DNA of 64,000 nucleotides, from positions 1 through 64,000 of the forward strand of contig JAJFGK010000003.1 in assembly GCA_021776195.1 (NCBI GenBank), read 5' to 3'. The stretch's first letter is position 1, and the number at the start of each line of letters is the position of its first letter. The notes beneath the pieces are model-generated. The model was given only the letters and a program-made list of their open reading frames with translations, had not been told where the DNA came from and searched no databases. Both the position numbers and the translations under genes were made by a program. The DNA comes from Kiloniellaceae bacterium. Lineage in GTDB: Bacteria; Pseudomonadota; Alphaproteobacteria; Kiloniellales; Kiloniellaceae. This document shows, one piece after another, positions 1 through 6,626 of the stretch.

Positions 1-671
1 GGCTGCGCCTCGGCCTCGGCTACGGCCCGCTCGCGCGCCGCGTCGAAGGCGTCTTCCTCGACCGCCTCGGGCTGTGCCGCCGCCTCGGCCACCGCCTGGT
101 CGCGCGCCGCCTCGAAGGCGTCTTCCTCGACTTCCTCGGGCTGCGCCGCCGCCTCGGCCACCGCCTTCTCCCGGGCCGCCGCGAAGGTGTCCTCCTCGAC
201 TTCCTCGGGCCGCGCCGCCGCCTCGGCCACCGCCTTCTCTCGCGCCGCTTCGAAGGTGTCCTCCTCGACCTCCTCGGGCTGCGCCGCCGCTTCGGCCACC
301 GCCTGATCGCGCGCCGCCTCGAAGGCGTCTTCCTCGACCTCCTCGGGCTGTGCCGCCGCCTCGGCCACCGCCTGGTCGCGCGCCGCCTCGAAGGCGTCTT
401 CCTCGACTTCCTCGGGCTGCGCCGCCGCCTCGGCCACCGCCTTCTCTCGCGCCGCCGCGAAGGTGTCCTCCTCGACCTCCTCGGGCTGCGCCGCCGCCTC
501 GGCCACCGCCTTCTCCCGGGCCGCTTCGAAGGCATCCTCCTCGACCTCCACGGGCTGCGCCTCGGCCTCGGCTACCGCCTGGTCGCGCGCCGCCGCGAAG
601 GTATCTTCCTCGACCTCCTCGGGCTGCGCCGCCGCCTCGGCTACTGCCTTCTCTCGCGCCGCTTCGAAGGC
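1..671 (-). repeat. 69-bp coding tandem repeat in the extended tssB
   Basis: Units recur at exact 69-bp spacing (for example at 51, 120, 189, 258, 327, 396, 465, 534 and 603). There are nine full units between 51 and 671 and a partial one at the edge. On the minus strand each encodes 23 residues of the type EEDAFEAAREKAVAEAAAQP plus a short Glu-Val joint. Variation is mostly synonymous or swaps a few positions (EK/DQ, T/A, AAA/AEA), so the frame is under selection. The 69-bp length keeps the frame on gain or loss of a unit. Confidence 0.95.
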
Positions 672-1181
672 GTCCTCGCTCACGCCCTCCGGTGCCGCAT
701 CGGGCGCCAAGACTCGCAGCAGGGCGGGATCGTGCAGCATCTTCAGGATCAGGTCTTCGGTACGCGACTTGCCATCCATGTAGGTGAGCAGCGTCGAGAG
801 TTGAGTCCGGGCATCGAGCAGCCTGCGCAGGGGCTCCACCTTGCGGGCCACTTCGGCCGGCGAGAAACCCTCCATCTTATCGAAGGTCACATCGACGCTT
901 AGATTGCCTTCTCCGGTCAAGGTGTTGGGCACATTGAAGGCGACCCGCGGCTTGATCGCCTTCATGCGTTCGGAGAAGTTGTCGATATCGATCTCGAGCG
1001 TCTTGCGGTCTTCCAGTGCGGCCAAGGGCTCGGACGGCTTGCCGCCCAGGTCCGCCATAACACCCACGACAAAGGGGAGCTGAATCTTTTTCTCCGCGCC
1101 ATAGAGTTCCACGTCGTACTCGATCTGGACGCGTGGCGATCGATTTCGCGCGATAAACTTCTGGCTACTGCTCTTGGCCAT
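1..1181 (-). CDS. tssB: TssB-family T6SS sheath small subunit with a long C-terminal repeat extension (partial, runs off left edge)
   Basis: The first ~165 residues are a complete TssB/VipA domain, the small subunit of the contractile type VI sheath that pairs with TssC. It begins MAKSSSQKFIARNRSPRVQ and by eye matches the second tssB of this window (16047-16574) at most positions, including the VPNTLTGEGN block. TssB proteins usually end near 165-180 residues, as the second copy does. This one continues in frame into at least 220 residues of 23-residue tandem repeats rich in Glu and Ala, with no stop before the left edge. The ATG at 1181 is preceded by a GGTAAGGG-type ribosome site. The TssB assignment is firm. 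The role of the extension is unknown; a tssC partner may lie to the left, outside the window. Confidence 0.9.
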   Translation of the reverse strand, partial: MAKSSSQKFIARNRSPRVQIEYDVELYGAEKKIQLPFVVGVMADLGGKPSEPLAALEDRKTLEIDIDNFSERMKAIKPRVAFNVPNTLTGEGNLSVDVTFDKMEGFSPAEVARKVEPLRRLLDARTQLSTLLTYMDGKSRTEDLILKMLHDPALLRVLAPDAAPEGVSEDAFEAAREKAVAEAAAQPEEVEEDTFAAARDQAVAEAEAQPVEVEEDAFEAAREKAVAEAAAQPEEVEEDTFAAAREKAVAEAAAQPEEVEEDAFEAARDQAVAEAAAQPEEVEEDAFEAARDQAVAEAAAQPEEVEEDTFEAAREKAVAEAAARPEEVEEDTFAAAREKAVAEAAAQPEEVEEDAFEAARDQAVAEAAAQPEAVEEDAFDAARERAVAEAEAQ

Positions 1182-1275
1182 GGCGAAGCGCCCTTACCTA
1201 CCTCGTCGTTCCTACCGATGCCTTCGGGTCATGCGTCCTCAGGCTAGGCCTCCAAATGTGATTCGCGAAAAACCC

Positions 1276-2130
1276 TTAGCCTGGATCTTGCTTGTCGATC
1301 TGCTCGTGCATGACCTTGATTTCGTCTCTCAACTGGAACACTTGCTCGGCCACGGCCCGGTTTTCCTCGCGGATCAACTCGCGCAGCTTGTCCATTTCGG
1401 CTTCGCGCTCCTCCTCGACCGCACTCTGCATGGTGTTCACCAAGAGGCCGATGAAGAGATTGAGCACGGCAAAGGCGGTCATGATTATAAAGGGCACGAA
1501 CAGCAGCCAGGCGTAGGGATAGAGCTCCATCACCGGCCGCACGATGCCCATGGACCAGCTTTCCAGGGTCATGATCTGGAACAGCGAGTAGAGAGAGAGC
1601 CCAACATCGCCGAACCAGGCCTCGAAATCCCGGCCGAACAAGCGGGTCGCCATGACCGCGAAGATGTAGAAGATGATCATCAGCAGCGTGATGACCGAGG
1701 CCATGCCGGGCAAGGCATCGATCAGGGCCTGGATCACCTGGCGCATCTGCGGCACGACCGACATGACCCGCAGCGCGCGCACGATTCGCAGCGCGCGCAG
1801 GACCGAGAGATCGCCGGTCGAGGGCAGCAACGAAAAGCTGACGACAATCAGATCGAAGACATTCCAACCGTTGAGGAAAAAGCGCCAACGATAGGCTATA
1901 CCCTTGATCGCCAGTTCGACGATAAAGATGACCAGGACCACATCGTCGACAAATCTCAGGCCCGGCCCGATGGACTCCATGATACTGGGCGAGGTCGCCA
2001 AGCCGAGCGTCACGGCGTTCACAAAGATGATGCCAAGAATAGAGTAGCGGAAGGTCGGCGATTCGATGATCTCGATCAGGCGCGGCCTGAAGCCCGTAGC
2101 CTGTTCGACCGGTTCCGTCCCTGCTGTCAT
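1276..2130 (-). CDS. Bacterial voltage-gated sodium channel (NaChBac/NavAb type)
   Basis: A 284-residue inner-membrane protein with one six-helix channel module: S1-S4 voltage sensor, S5, pore loop, S6 and a C-terminal coiled coil. The S4 helix carries regularly spaced arginines (RALRIVRALRVMSVVPQMR). The pore has TLESWSM (residues 188-194), the selectivity-filter signature of BacNav homotetrameric sodium channels. The tail after S6 is charged and heptad-like (EEEREAEMDKLRELIREENR), as in BacNav tetramerisation domains. The ATG at 2130 follows a GGGGG-containing site and was chosen over an upstream TTG. The gene sits alone between the extended tssB and the DUF4399 pair. Such channels are linked to motility and pH or sodium sensing in other bacteria; nothing here shows its role. 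Confidence 0.93.
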   Translation of the reverse strand: MTAGTEPVEQATGFRPRLIEIIESPTFRYSILGIIFVNAVTLGLATSPSIMESIGPGLRFVDDVVLVIFIVELAIKGIAYRWRFFLNGWNVFDLIVVSFSLLPSTGDLSVLRALRIVRALRVMSVVPQMRQVIQALIDALPGMASVITLLMIIFYIFAVMATRLFGRDFEAWFGDVGLSLYSLFQIMTLESWSMGIVRPVMELYPYAWLLFVPFIIMTAFAVLNLFIGLLVNTMQSAVEEEREAEMDKLRELIREENRAVAEQVFQLRDEIKVMHEQIDKQDPG

Positions 2131-2471
2131 CGCAACCCCCAAGACTTCGCCCAGGCAACGCTTGTCCGCGCCAGGCTATCACACTCTAGCATATATAATA
2201 ACGCGCTCCGTGGCCGGGTGAAAGCTGTCGATGAGGACAGGCGTGACGCGGCCCAAGGCCGGGCCCGGCCGGCGCCCCCGCAAAAGCCGGTGGTCGATCT
2301 GAAATTTCGGTGTATCCTGCAACGGTTTGGCGAGCCGAGCCAGTCTCGGCCAAGGATAACTCGGCCGCCACAGGCCGATTGCTTCCGATGGTTTGTTGGA
2401 ATCCAGTCTCGCCGATGGAGATTGAAGACGAATCGTTTGACGTAATGTTCTAATAGAGGAAGGCGAAAACA
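2131..2471. promoter_or_regulatory. Divergent intergenic region
   Basis: 341 bp between the sodium-channel gene (minus) and the first DUF4399 gene (plus), so promoters for both should lie here. An AT-rich block at 2191-2201 contains TATAAT on the plus strand and TATTAT on the minus strand. A perfect 14-bp palindrome, GGCCGGGCCCGGCC, lies at 2257-2270. I cannot assign a -35 element or a regulator. No credible gene is seen. Confidence 0.4.
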
Positions 2472-2897
2472 ATGCTGCGCACATTGCTGGCTGCCCTGCT
2501 TTCTATCGGCCTTGCCGGGCCCCTGGCCGCCGGCGAGACCCCGGTGCCGGGCGATGCCAAGGTCTATATTATCTGGCCCAGCGACGGCCAGGTCATCAAG
2601 GGCGGTAAGCTCTGGCTTCGGATGGGGATTCGCAACGCCGGACTGGCGCCCGCGGGCACCGAGTGGCCGGGTACCGGGCACCATCACGTGATCATCGACG
2701 CTGATCTTCCGCCGCTCGACGAGGAAATTCCTTCGGACAAGAACCACCTCCACTTCGGCGGCGGTCAGTCGGAGGCCCGCCTGGAGCTGCCGCCTGGGAC
2801 CCACACGATCCAAATCCTCCTTGGGGATCACTTCCACGTGCCGCACAATCCGCCGCTCTATTCCGAGCGCATCACGGTTGTCGTGCCGGCGGACTGA
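2472..2897 (+). CDS. Secreted DUF4399 protein
   Basis: A 141-residue protein with a signal peptide (hydrophobic core, then AAGETPVPG around residue 20) and one DUF4399 domain. Conserved-looking histidine motifs are GTGHHHVIID, SDKNHLHFGGGQSE and the tail segment HFHVPHNPP, which suggest a metal or small ligand site in the periplasm. The function of DUF4399 is not established. The ATG at 2472 follows an AGGAAGG site. It is followed 62 bp later by a close paralogue in the same orientation, so the two look like a tandem duplication sharing a transcript. Confidence 0.85.
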   Translation: MLRTLLAALLSIGLAGPLAAGETPVPGDAKVYIIWPSDGQVIKGGKLWLRMGIRNAGLAPAGTEWPGTGHHHVIIDADLPPLDEEIPSDKNHLHFGGGQSEARLELPPGTHTIQILLGDHFHVPHNPPLYSERITVVVPAD

Positions 2898-2959
2898 TCG
2901 ACAAGGCGCAGGCCGCCTGGCCGCATTAGTCCCAACAGTAGAAATCGGGAGCCATTCTC

Positions 2960-3415
2960 ATGATCGCACCCCTGCAAAAGACCCTGGTCGCCATGGCGCT
3001 CATATCAGCCGCCGTCCTGACCACCGCCCTCGCTGCCTCCCAACCATCTTGGGCGGGCGACACCCCGGCGGCAAAGAATGCCTATCTTTATATCGGCTGG
3101 CCGAACGAGGGCGAGGTCCTCAACAGCCGGCGCTTTCGCGTCTGGTTTGGCCTGCGCAACGCGGGAATCGCCCCGGCGGGCGTCGCCAAGCCCAACACCG
3201 GGCACCATCATCTGATCATCGATGCGCCGCTGCCGCCCTTCGACGAAGAAATCCCCTCGGACAAGAACCATCTGCATCTTGGCGCCGGGCAGACCGAGGC
3301 AATCGTCGAACTGTCACCGGGCACCCATACCCTGCAACTGCTGTTCGCAGATCACGATCACATTCCCCACAATCCGCCGATTTTCTCGCCGGTTCGGACC
3401 ATCACGGTGAGATAA
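2960..3415 (+). CDS. Secreted DUF4399 protein, paralogue of the preceding gene
   Basis: A 151-residue protein with a signal peptide (cleavage expected near QPSWAGDTP) and a DUF4399 domain. It keeps the upstream gene's landmarks: NTGHHHLIIDAPLPP, EIPSDKNHLHLGAGQ and DHDHIPHNPP. The mature part is clearly homologous to the neighbour while the signal peptide differs. The start ATG has GGGAG upstream. It converges with the FGE-fold gene, leaving only 12 bp between the stops. Function unknown. Confidence 0.85.
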   Translation: MIAPLQKTLVAMALISAAVLTTALAASQPSWAGDTPAAKNAYLYIGWPNEGEVLNSRRFRVWFGLRNAGIAPAGVAKPNTGHHHLIIDAPLPPFDEEIPSDKNHLHLGAGQTEAIVELSPGTHTLQLLFADHDHIPHNPPIFSPVRTITVR

Positions 3416-3427
3416 CGCCGACCTTCG

Positions 3428-4627
3428 TTACGGGAGGGTCAGGGCGACACGCAGGCCATTGGCCGAATAGGGGACCGCGGCGTCGTAGAAGAAACGTGCC
3501 GCGGAATGCAGGGCAGAGGAATCGTTGCGCCAGGACCCGCCGCGCAGCACCCGCTGCCGGCAGTCCGACTTGTCGCGCAGGGCCCCATCGGCCGGCGCGC
3601 CCTGGTGCGAGGTGAACCAGCAGTCTCCGACCCACTCCGCGACACCGCCGCTCATGTCGTGAAGACCGAAAGCATTGGCCTGGCCGCGACCGGCCGGATT
3701 GGGCCGCTTGCGATCATAGACGCCGCCGCAGTCCTTGCAATTGGCCCGCCCCTCGCCGACCCGGTCGCCCCACCAAAAGAGGCTCGAGGTGCCAGCCCGC
3801 GCGGCGTACTCCCATTCCGCCTCGGTCGGGAAGCGGTAGTCCTTTCCGGTCTTCTTCGAGAGCCATGCAATATAGGCCCGCGCGTCGTCGTGAGTGAGAT
3901 AGCGCACCGGTTCGTCGTCCGCGGCATCGCTCAGGCGGGCCGGAAGCTTGCAACCGGCCTCGGCCGCGCAGGCCCGCCATTGGCCAAGGGTCACCTCGGT
4001 GCGGCCCAAGGCAAAGCCGCGGGCTAGGCTCACTTTGTGGGCCGGTCCTTCCGCCGGATCTCCACCGTTGCGCCCCATGACGAAGGACCCGGGCGGCAAG
4101 GGCACCATCTCGGGACAGCCGGGGCAGTCGCGAAAGGCATCGCCAACCGGGGCGGCCGGGCTCGGCGGCAAGGCGGCGACCTCCGTGGCAGGCTCGCTCG
4201 TGGGCTGGGTGACGGCCGGGGCCGGCGGCGGTGCCGGTTTGGGCGGCGGCGTTGGGGCCAGGGCCGGGGCCGGGGGCTGAGCCGCGGTTTGTGTTTGCGC
4301 CTGGGCAGCCGGTTCCTTGCGGATCACGATCGCCTCGAGGAGCTGGGCGAAAACGTAGCCGCTGCGGCCATCGGGCAGCTCGACCCGATACCACTGGGTG
4401 TCCCGCGTCCGCCCGGTGACGTGGAGCATGGCCCCCGACTCGACGCCGGTTACCTGCGCGGCGTCGCTGGAGGGTGCGGCATGGACGTTGGCCTGGATCT
4501 TGGCGGCAAACACACCGTCCATGGCCTCGATAAGCGACACCGCCCGCAAGGCCGGCGCCTGGCTGGCCAACAAGACGACCAGAAAGACGGCAAAACCGCC
4601 AAAGAGTTGAACCCGCCCCATCCACAT
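3428..4627 (-). CDS. SH3b plus FGE/SUMF1-fold exported protein (TagR-like), probably non-catalytic
   Basis: About 399 residues in order: N-terminal membrane/signal helix; bacterial SH3 domain (roughly residues 40-110, NVHAAPSS to YVFAQLLEA); a Pro/Ala-rich linker; and a formylglycine-generating-enzyme (SUMF1) domain (GSFVMGRN ... RVLRGGSWRNDSS). In true FGEs a catalytic cysteine follows the RGGSW block; here that region reads ALHSAARF without Cys, so oxidase activity is unlikely. Cys-less FGE-fold proteins are known as binding proteins, and in Pseudomonas T6SS the periplasmic TagR of this fold helps activate the PpkA kinase. A PpkA-like kinase lies at 24355-26913, so a TagR-like role is a reasonable inference. 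The start at 4627 is chosen for its AAGGGA site; a GTG at 4660 is the alternative. Confidence 0.8.
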   Translation of the reverse strand: MWMGRVQLFGGFAVFLVVLLASQAPALRAVSLIEAMDGVFAAKIQANVHAAPSSDAAQVTGVESGAMLHVTGRTRDTQWYRVELPDGRSGYVFAQLLEAIVIRKEPAAQAQTQTAAQPPAPALAPTPPPKPAPPPAPAVTQPTSEPATEVAALPPSPAAPVGDAFRDCPGCPEMVPLPPGSFVMGRNGGDPAEGPAHKVSLARGFALGRTEVTLGQWRACAAEAGCKLPARLSDAADDEPVRYLTHDDARAYIAWLSKKTGKDYRFPTEAEWEYAARAGTSSLFWWGDRVGEGRANCKDCGGVYDRKRPNPAGRGQANAFGLHDMSGGVAEWVGDCWFTSHQGAPADGALRDKSDCRQRVLRGGSWRNDSSALHSAARFFYDAAVPYSANGLRVALTLP

Positions 4628-4671
4628 GCGCCGTCCCTTTCGCCAAAATTCGGGTACCACTATAGCAGGTT

Positions 4672-4688
4672 GAACTCTCCTGGAGTTC
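4672..4688. promoter_or_regulatory. Inverted repeat between divergent genes
   Basis: GAACTC-TCCTG-GAGTTC is a perfect inverted repeat with 6-bp arms, 45 bp upstream of the FGE-fold gene start and 86 bp upstream of the small secreted-protein gene. It could be an operator or simply a small hairpin; no regulator can be assigned. Confidence 0.35.
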
Positions 4689-4773
4689 CCTTTTCCGTGA
4701 GGCCCCCGCGGCGCTTTCCGACCCGCCGGAGCATTGCTATGGTGCCTTCACGATGCCCATGAAAGGTCAGACC

Positions 4774-5091
4774 ATGAAGCCTGCGATTCGCGCCCTCGCC
4801 GTTCCCATCATGATCCTGATTGGGTCTGGATCCGCCTCGGCGGTCGAGGGAACGACGGTCCATGCCGCGCCCAACTGCTATGTTTTCGAAACGGCCACGG
4901 GCTTTGCCCTGTTCGAGCGGTCCGGCGGCGGCGAGGCAACTCTGGGCCAGGCGGTCTCCGGCGTTCTGGACGACTTCGGCTATCAGGAACTCAAGGACGC
5001 GGCGGGTCAGGACCTGATGGTGGGCTGGATCCAAAACCACAGCGTCAAGGACGAAGCCGAGGTCGAGACCTTTAAAAAGGTCTGCCGCTGA
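4774..5091 (+). CDS. Small secreted protein of unknown function
   Basis: About 105 residues. The N-terminus MKPAIRALAVPIMILIGSG followed by SASAVEG is a typical Sec signal peptide with AXA cleavage. The mature ~80 residues contain two cysteines (PNCYVF near the start, KVCR at the very end) that could form a disulphide. I recognise no family. The third in-frame ATG (4774) is preferred because AAAGGT precedes it at good spacing; ATGs at 4753 and 4759 are possible. The gene is divergent from the FGE-fold gene and convergent with the coiled-coil T6SS-linked gene. Confidence 0.65.
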   Translation: MKPAIRALAVPIMILIGSGSASAVEGTTVHAAPNCYVFETATGFALFERSGGGEATLGQAVSGVLDDFGYQELKDAAGQDLMVGWIQNHSVKDEAEVETFKKVCR

Positions 5092-5123
5092 TCGTGGGTT
5101 TGCGCCTGCGATAGTCGTCAGTC

Positions 5124-6536
5124 TTAGAGGTCGGCCTTCTTCATATCGCCGGCCGCGGCTTTCGCCAGGTTCGACAGGTTTTGACCCTGCTTGATCATGT
5201 TCTTGCCGGTATTGTCATCAAACAGCGTTCTGGTCTGCAGTCCATCCAGCTTGCCGCCGTCCAGGGCCTTGATGACCCGCTCGAAAGTGCTTTTGTGCGC
5301 CTTCGAGTAGTTGAGATAGGGCTTGGCGGCGATGTAGAGCCCTTTCAGCTTTTCGTTGACCTTCTTGAGATCGCCCTTGGCCCCTTCCTTGTTCTCCTTG
5401 AGAAAAGACTGCTGGAGGGAGCCGGCCTTTTCAACGCCCTTGGTAAAGTCCTCCTGGGCGGATAGGTAGGCCGCGATCTTATCCTTGGCCGTCTTAACCG
5501 CGCGGCTGTCATCGTTGTTCTTGGCCGCCGCGTCGAAGGCCGACCGGGCATCGTTGAACGCCGAGCCGACCGTCCGATCGAACGTCTGCAGTCCCTTGAA
5601 GATGTCCTCGGCGTTATCCGAATTCGACCATTCGGCATCCTTTTTCTCTTTAGTGGCCTCTTTTTTGAGGGCCGAGACCGCCGACTTCTGCTCGTCTGTG
5701 ACCCGTTTGGCCTGCTTCTTCAGATCCTCGACCAGCTTTTGCCGCAGCGGACCGGACCCGGCGAAATCATCGCCGTTGCCACTGCCTTGCTTGGCTTTTT
5801 TCAGCTCGGCCTCCAGCTTCTTGATTTCCTGATTGTGTGCTTTTTCTTCCTTCTCCAGGCGCTCGATCTTCTCATAGGCGTACTTGTTGCGCTCGCCCTG
5901 CACCGCCATTTCGTCGAAGGCCGATTTGATCTTGGCCTTGATCTTCTTTTCGATCTCTTCCTTTTCGATGGCCTTGTTGGCGACCGAGGCTTTCTCCTTG
6001 CCCCGGCCCAGCTTCTGGCCCAACGATTGCACCAGGGCCCTGAATTTGTCGGCCTTTTTCTTGTCCGACGTTGCCTTGACCACCTCCTTTTCGGCCGCAT
6101 CGAGTGCCTTCTGCGCCTTCTTGGTCTCGGCCTCGGTCTTTTTCAGCTCGTCCTCGGCGTCCTTCTTCTGCTTGGCGTTCAGCTTCAGCAGTTCCTTGAT
6201 CGCATCGATCTTCGCCTGGATGGATTTCGCGCCGGTGCCAACTTTGTCCCTGGTCTTACCCTCTTTGCCGATTTTCTTTTCATAATTGTCGATCATCTTC
6301 TGCGCATTGACCGAAAAGATCATCAGCGGTTGGCGCATGAGCGCCATGAAGCCCTCGTTGACGGCATCGTCGTCCCACTCGTCGGGATCGTTCACCTCCA
6401 GCTTCTCGCTGGCCTTCAAGGTAAAGGCCTGATCGCCCTCGAGATTCAGGGTCTTGCCGAGAAACTGGCGGTAGGACTTCTTACAAAGAGCCCAGACCTT
6501 TTCCTCAATCGCGAGTGATGCTTGTTCCTTGGCCAC
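5124..6536 (-). CDS. Lysine-rich coiled-coil protein encoded directly after clpV
   Basis: A 470-residue protein with no signal peptide and no family I recognise. After a ~110-residue N-terminal part (EEKVWALCKKSYRQFLGK ...), residues ~110-265 are a long charged coiled coil (KKDAEDELKKTEAETKKAQK, EKIERLEKEEKAHNQEIKKL). The C-terminal half is also predicted helical by eye and Lys/Ala-rich. Start is a GTG at 6536 with AAGGGG about 10 nt upstream. It lies 90 bp downstream of clpV on the same strand, the slot held by vgrG in the HSI-I order, so it probably belongs to the T6SS transcript. It may be a structural accessory, adaptor or secreted cargo; nothing in the sequence decides this. Confidence 0.75.
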   Translation of the reverse strand: MAKEQASLAIEEKVWALCKKSYRQFLGKTLNLEGDQAFTLKASEKLEVNDPDEWDDDAVNEGFMALMRQPLMIFSVNAQKMIDNYEKKIGKEGKTRDKVGTGAKSIQAKIDAIKELLKLNAKQKKDAEDELKKTEAETKKAQKALDAAEKEVVKATSDKKKADKFRALVQSLGQKLGRGKEKASVANKAIEKEEIEKKIKAKIKSAFDEMAVQGERNKYAYEKIERLEKEEKAHNQEIKKLEAELKKAKQGSGNGDDFAGSGPLRQKLVEDLKKQAKRVTDEQKSAVSALKKEATKEKKDAEWSNSDNAEDIFKGLQTFDRTVGSAFNDARSAFDAAAKNNDDSRAVKTAKDKIAAYLSAQEDFTKGVEKAGSLQQSFLKENKEGAKGDLKKVNEKLKGLYIAAKPYLNYSKAHKSTFERVIKALDGGKLDGLQTRTLFDDNTGKNMIKQGQNLSNLAKAAAGDMKKADL

Positions 6537-6626
6537 GACTTGTCACCCCTTTCCTATCATCAGTTCACAGACCGGCCCGGTCTGTTCAACCAACACAGCA
6601 AAGCGCCATCCGGGAAGATTTAGAGC

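Noticed and set aside
1..671. CRISPR array
   Set aside because: Units are contiguous at 69 bp with no unique spacers, and the repeat is in frame with a coding domain.
20..787. Arg/Pro-rich and Ser/Ala-rich ORFs on both strands over the repeat region
   Set aside because: They are other-frame readings of the 69-bp repeats. Only the frame continuous with the TssB domain has a recognised protein and mostly synonymous repeat variation.
1174..2445. Long plus-strand ORF (423 residues) opposite the sodium channel
   Set aside because: His/Asp/Arg-rich low-complexity translation typical of antisense high-GC DNA; the minus strand encodes an unmistakable channel.
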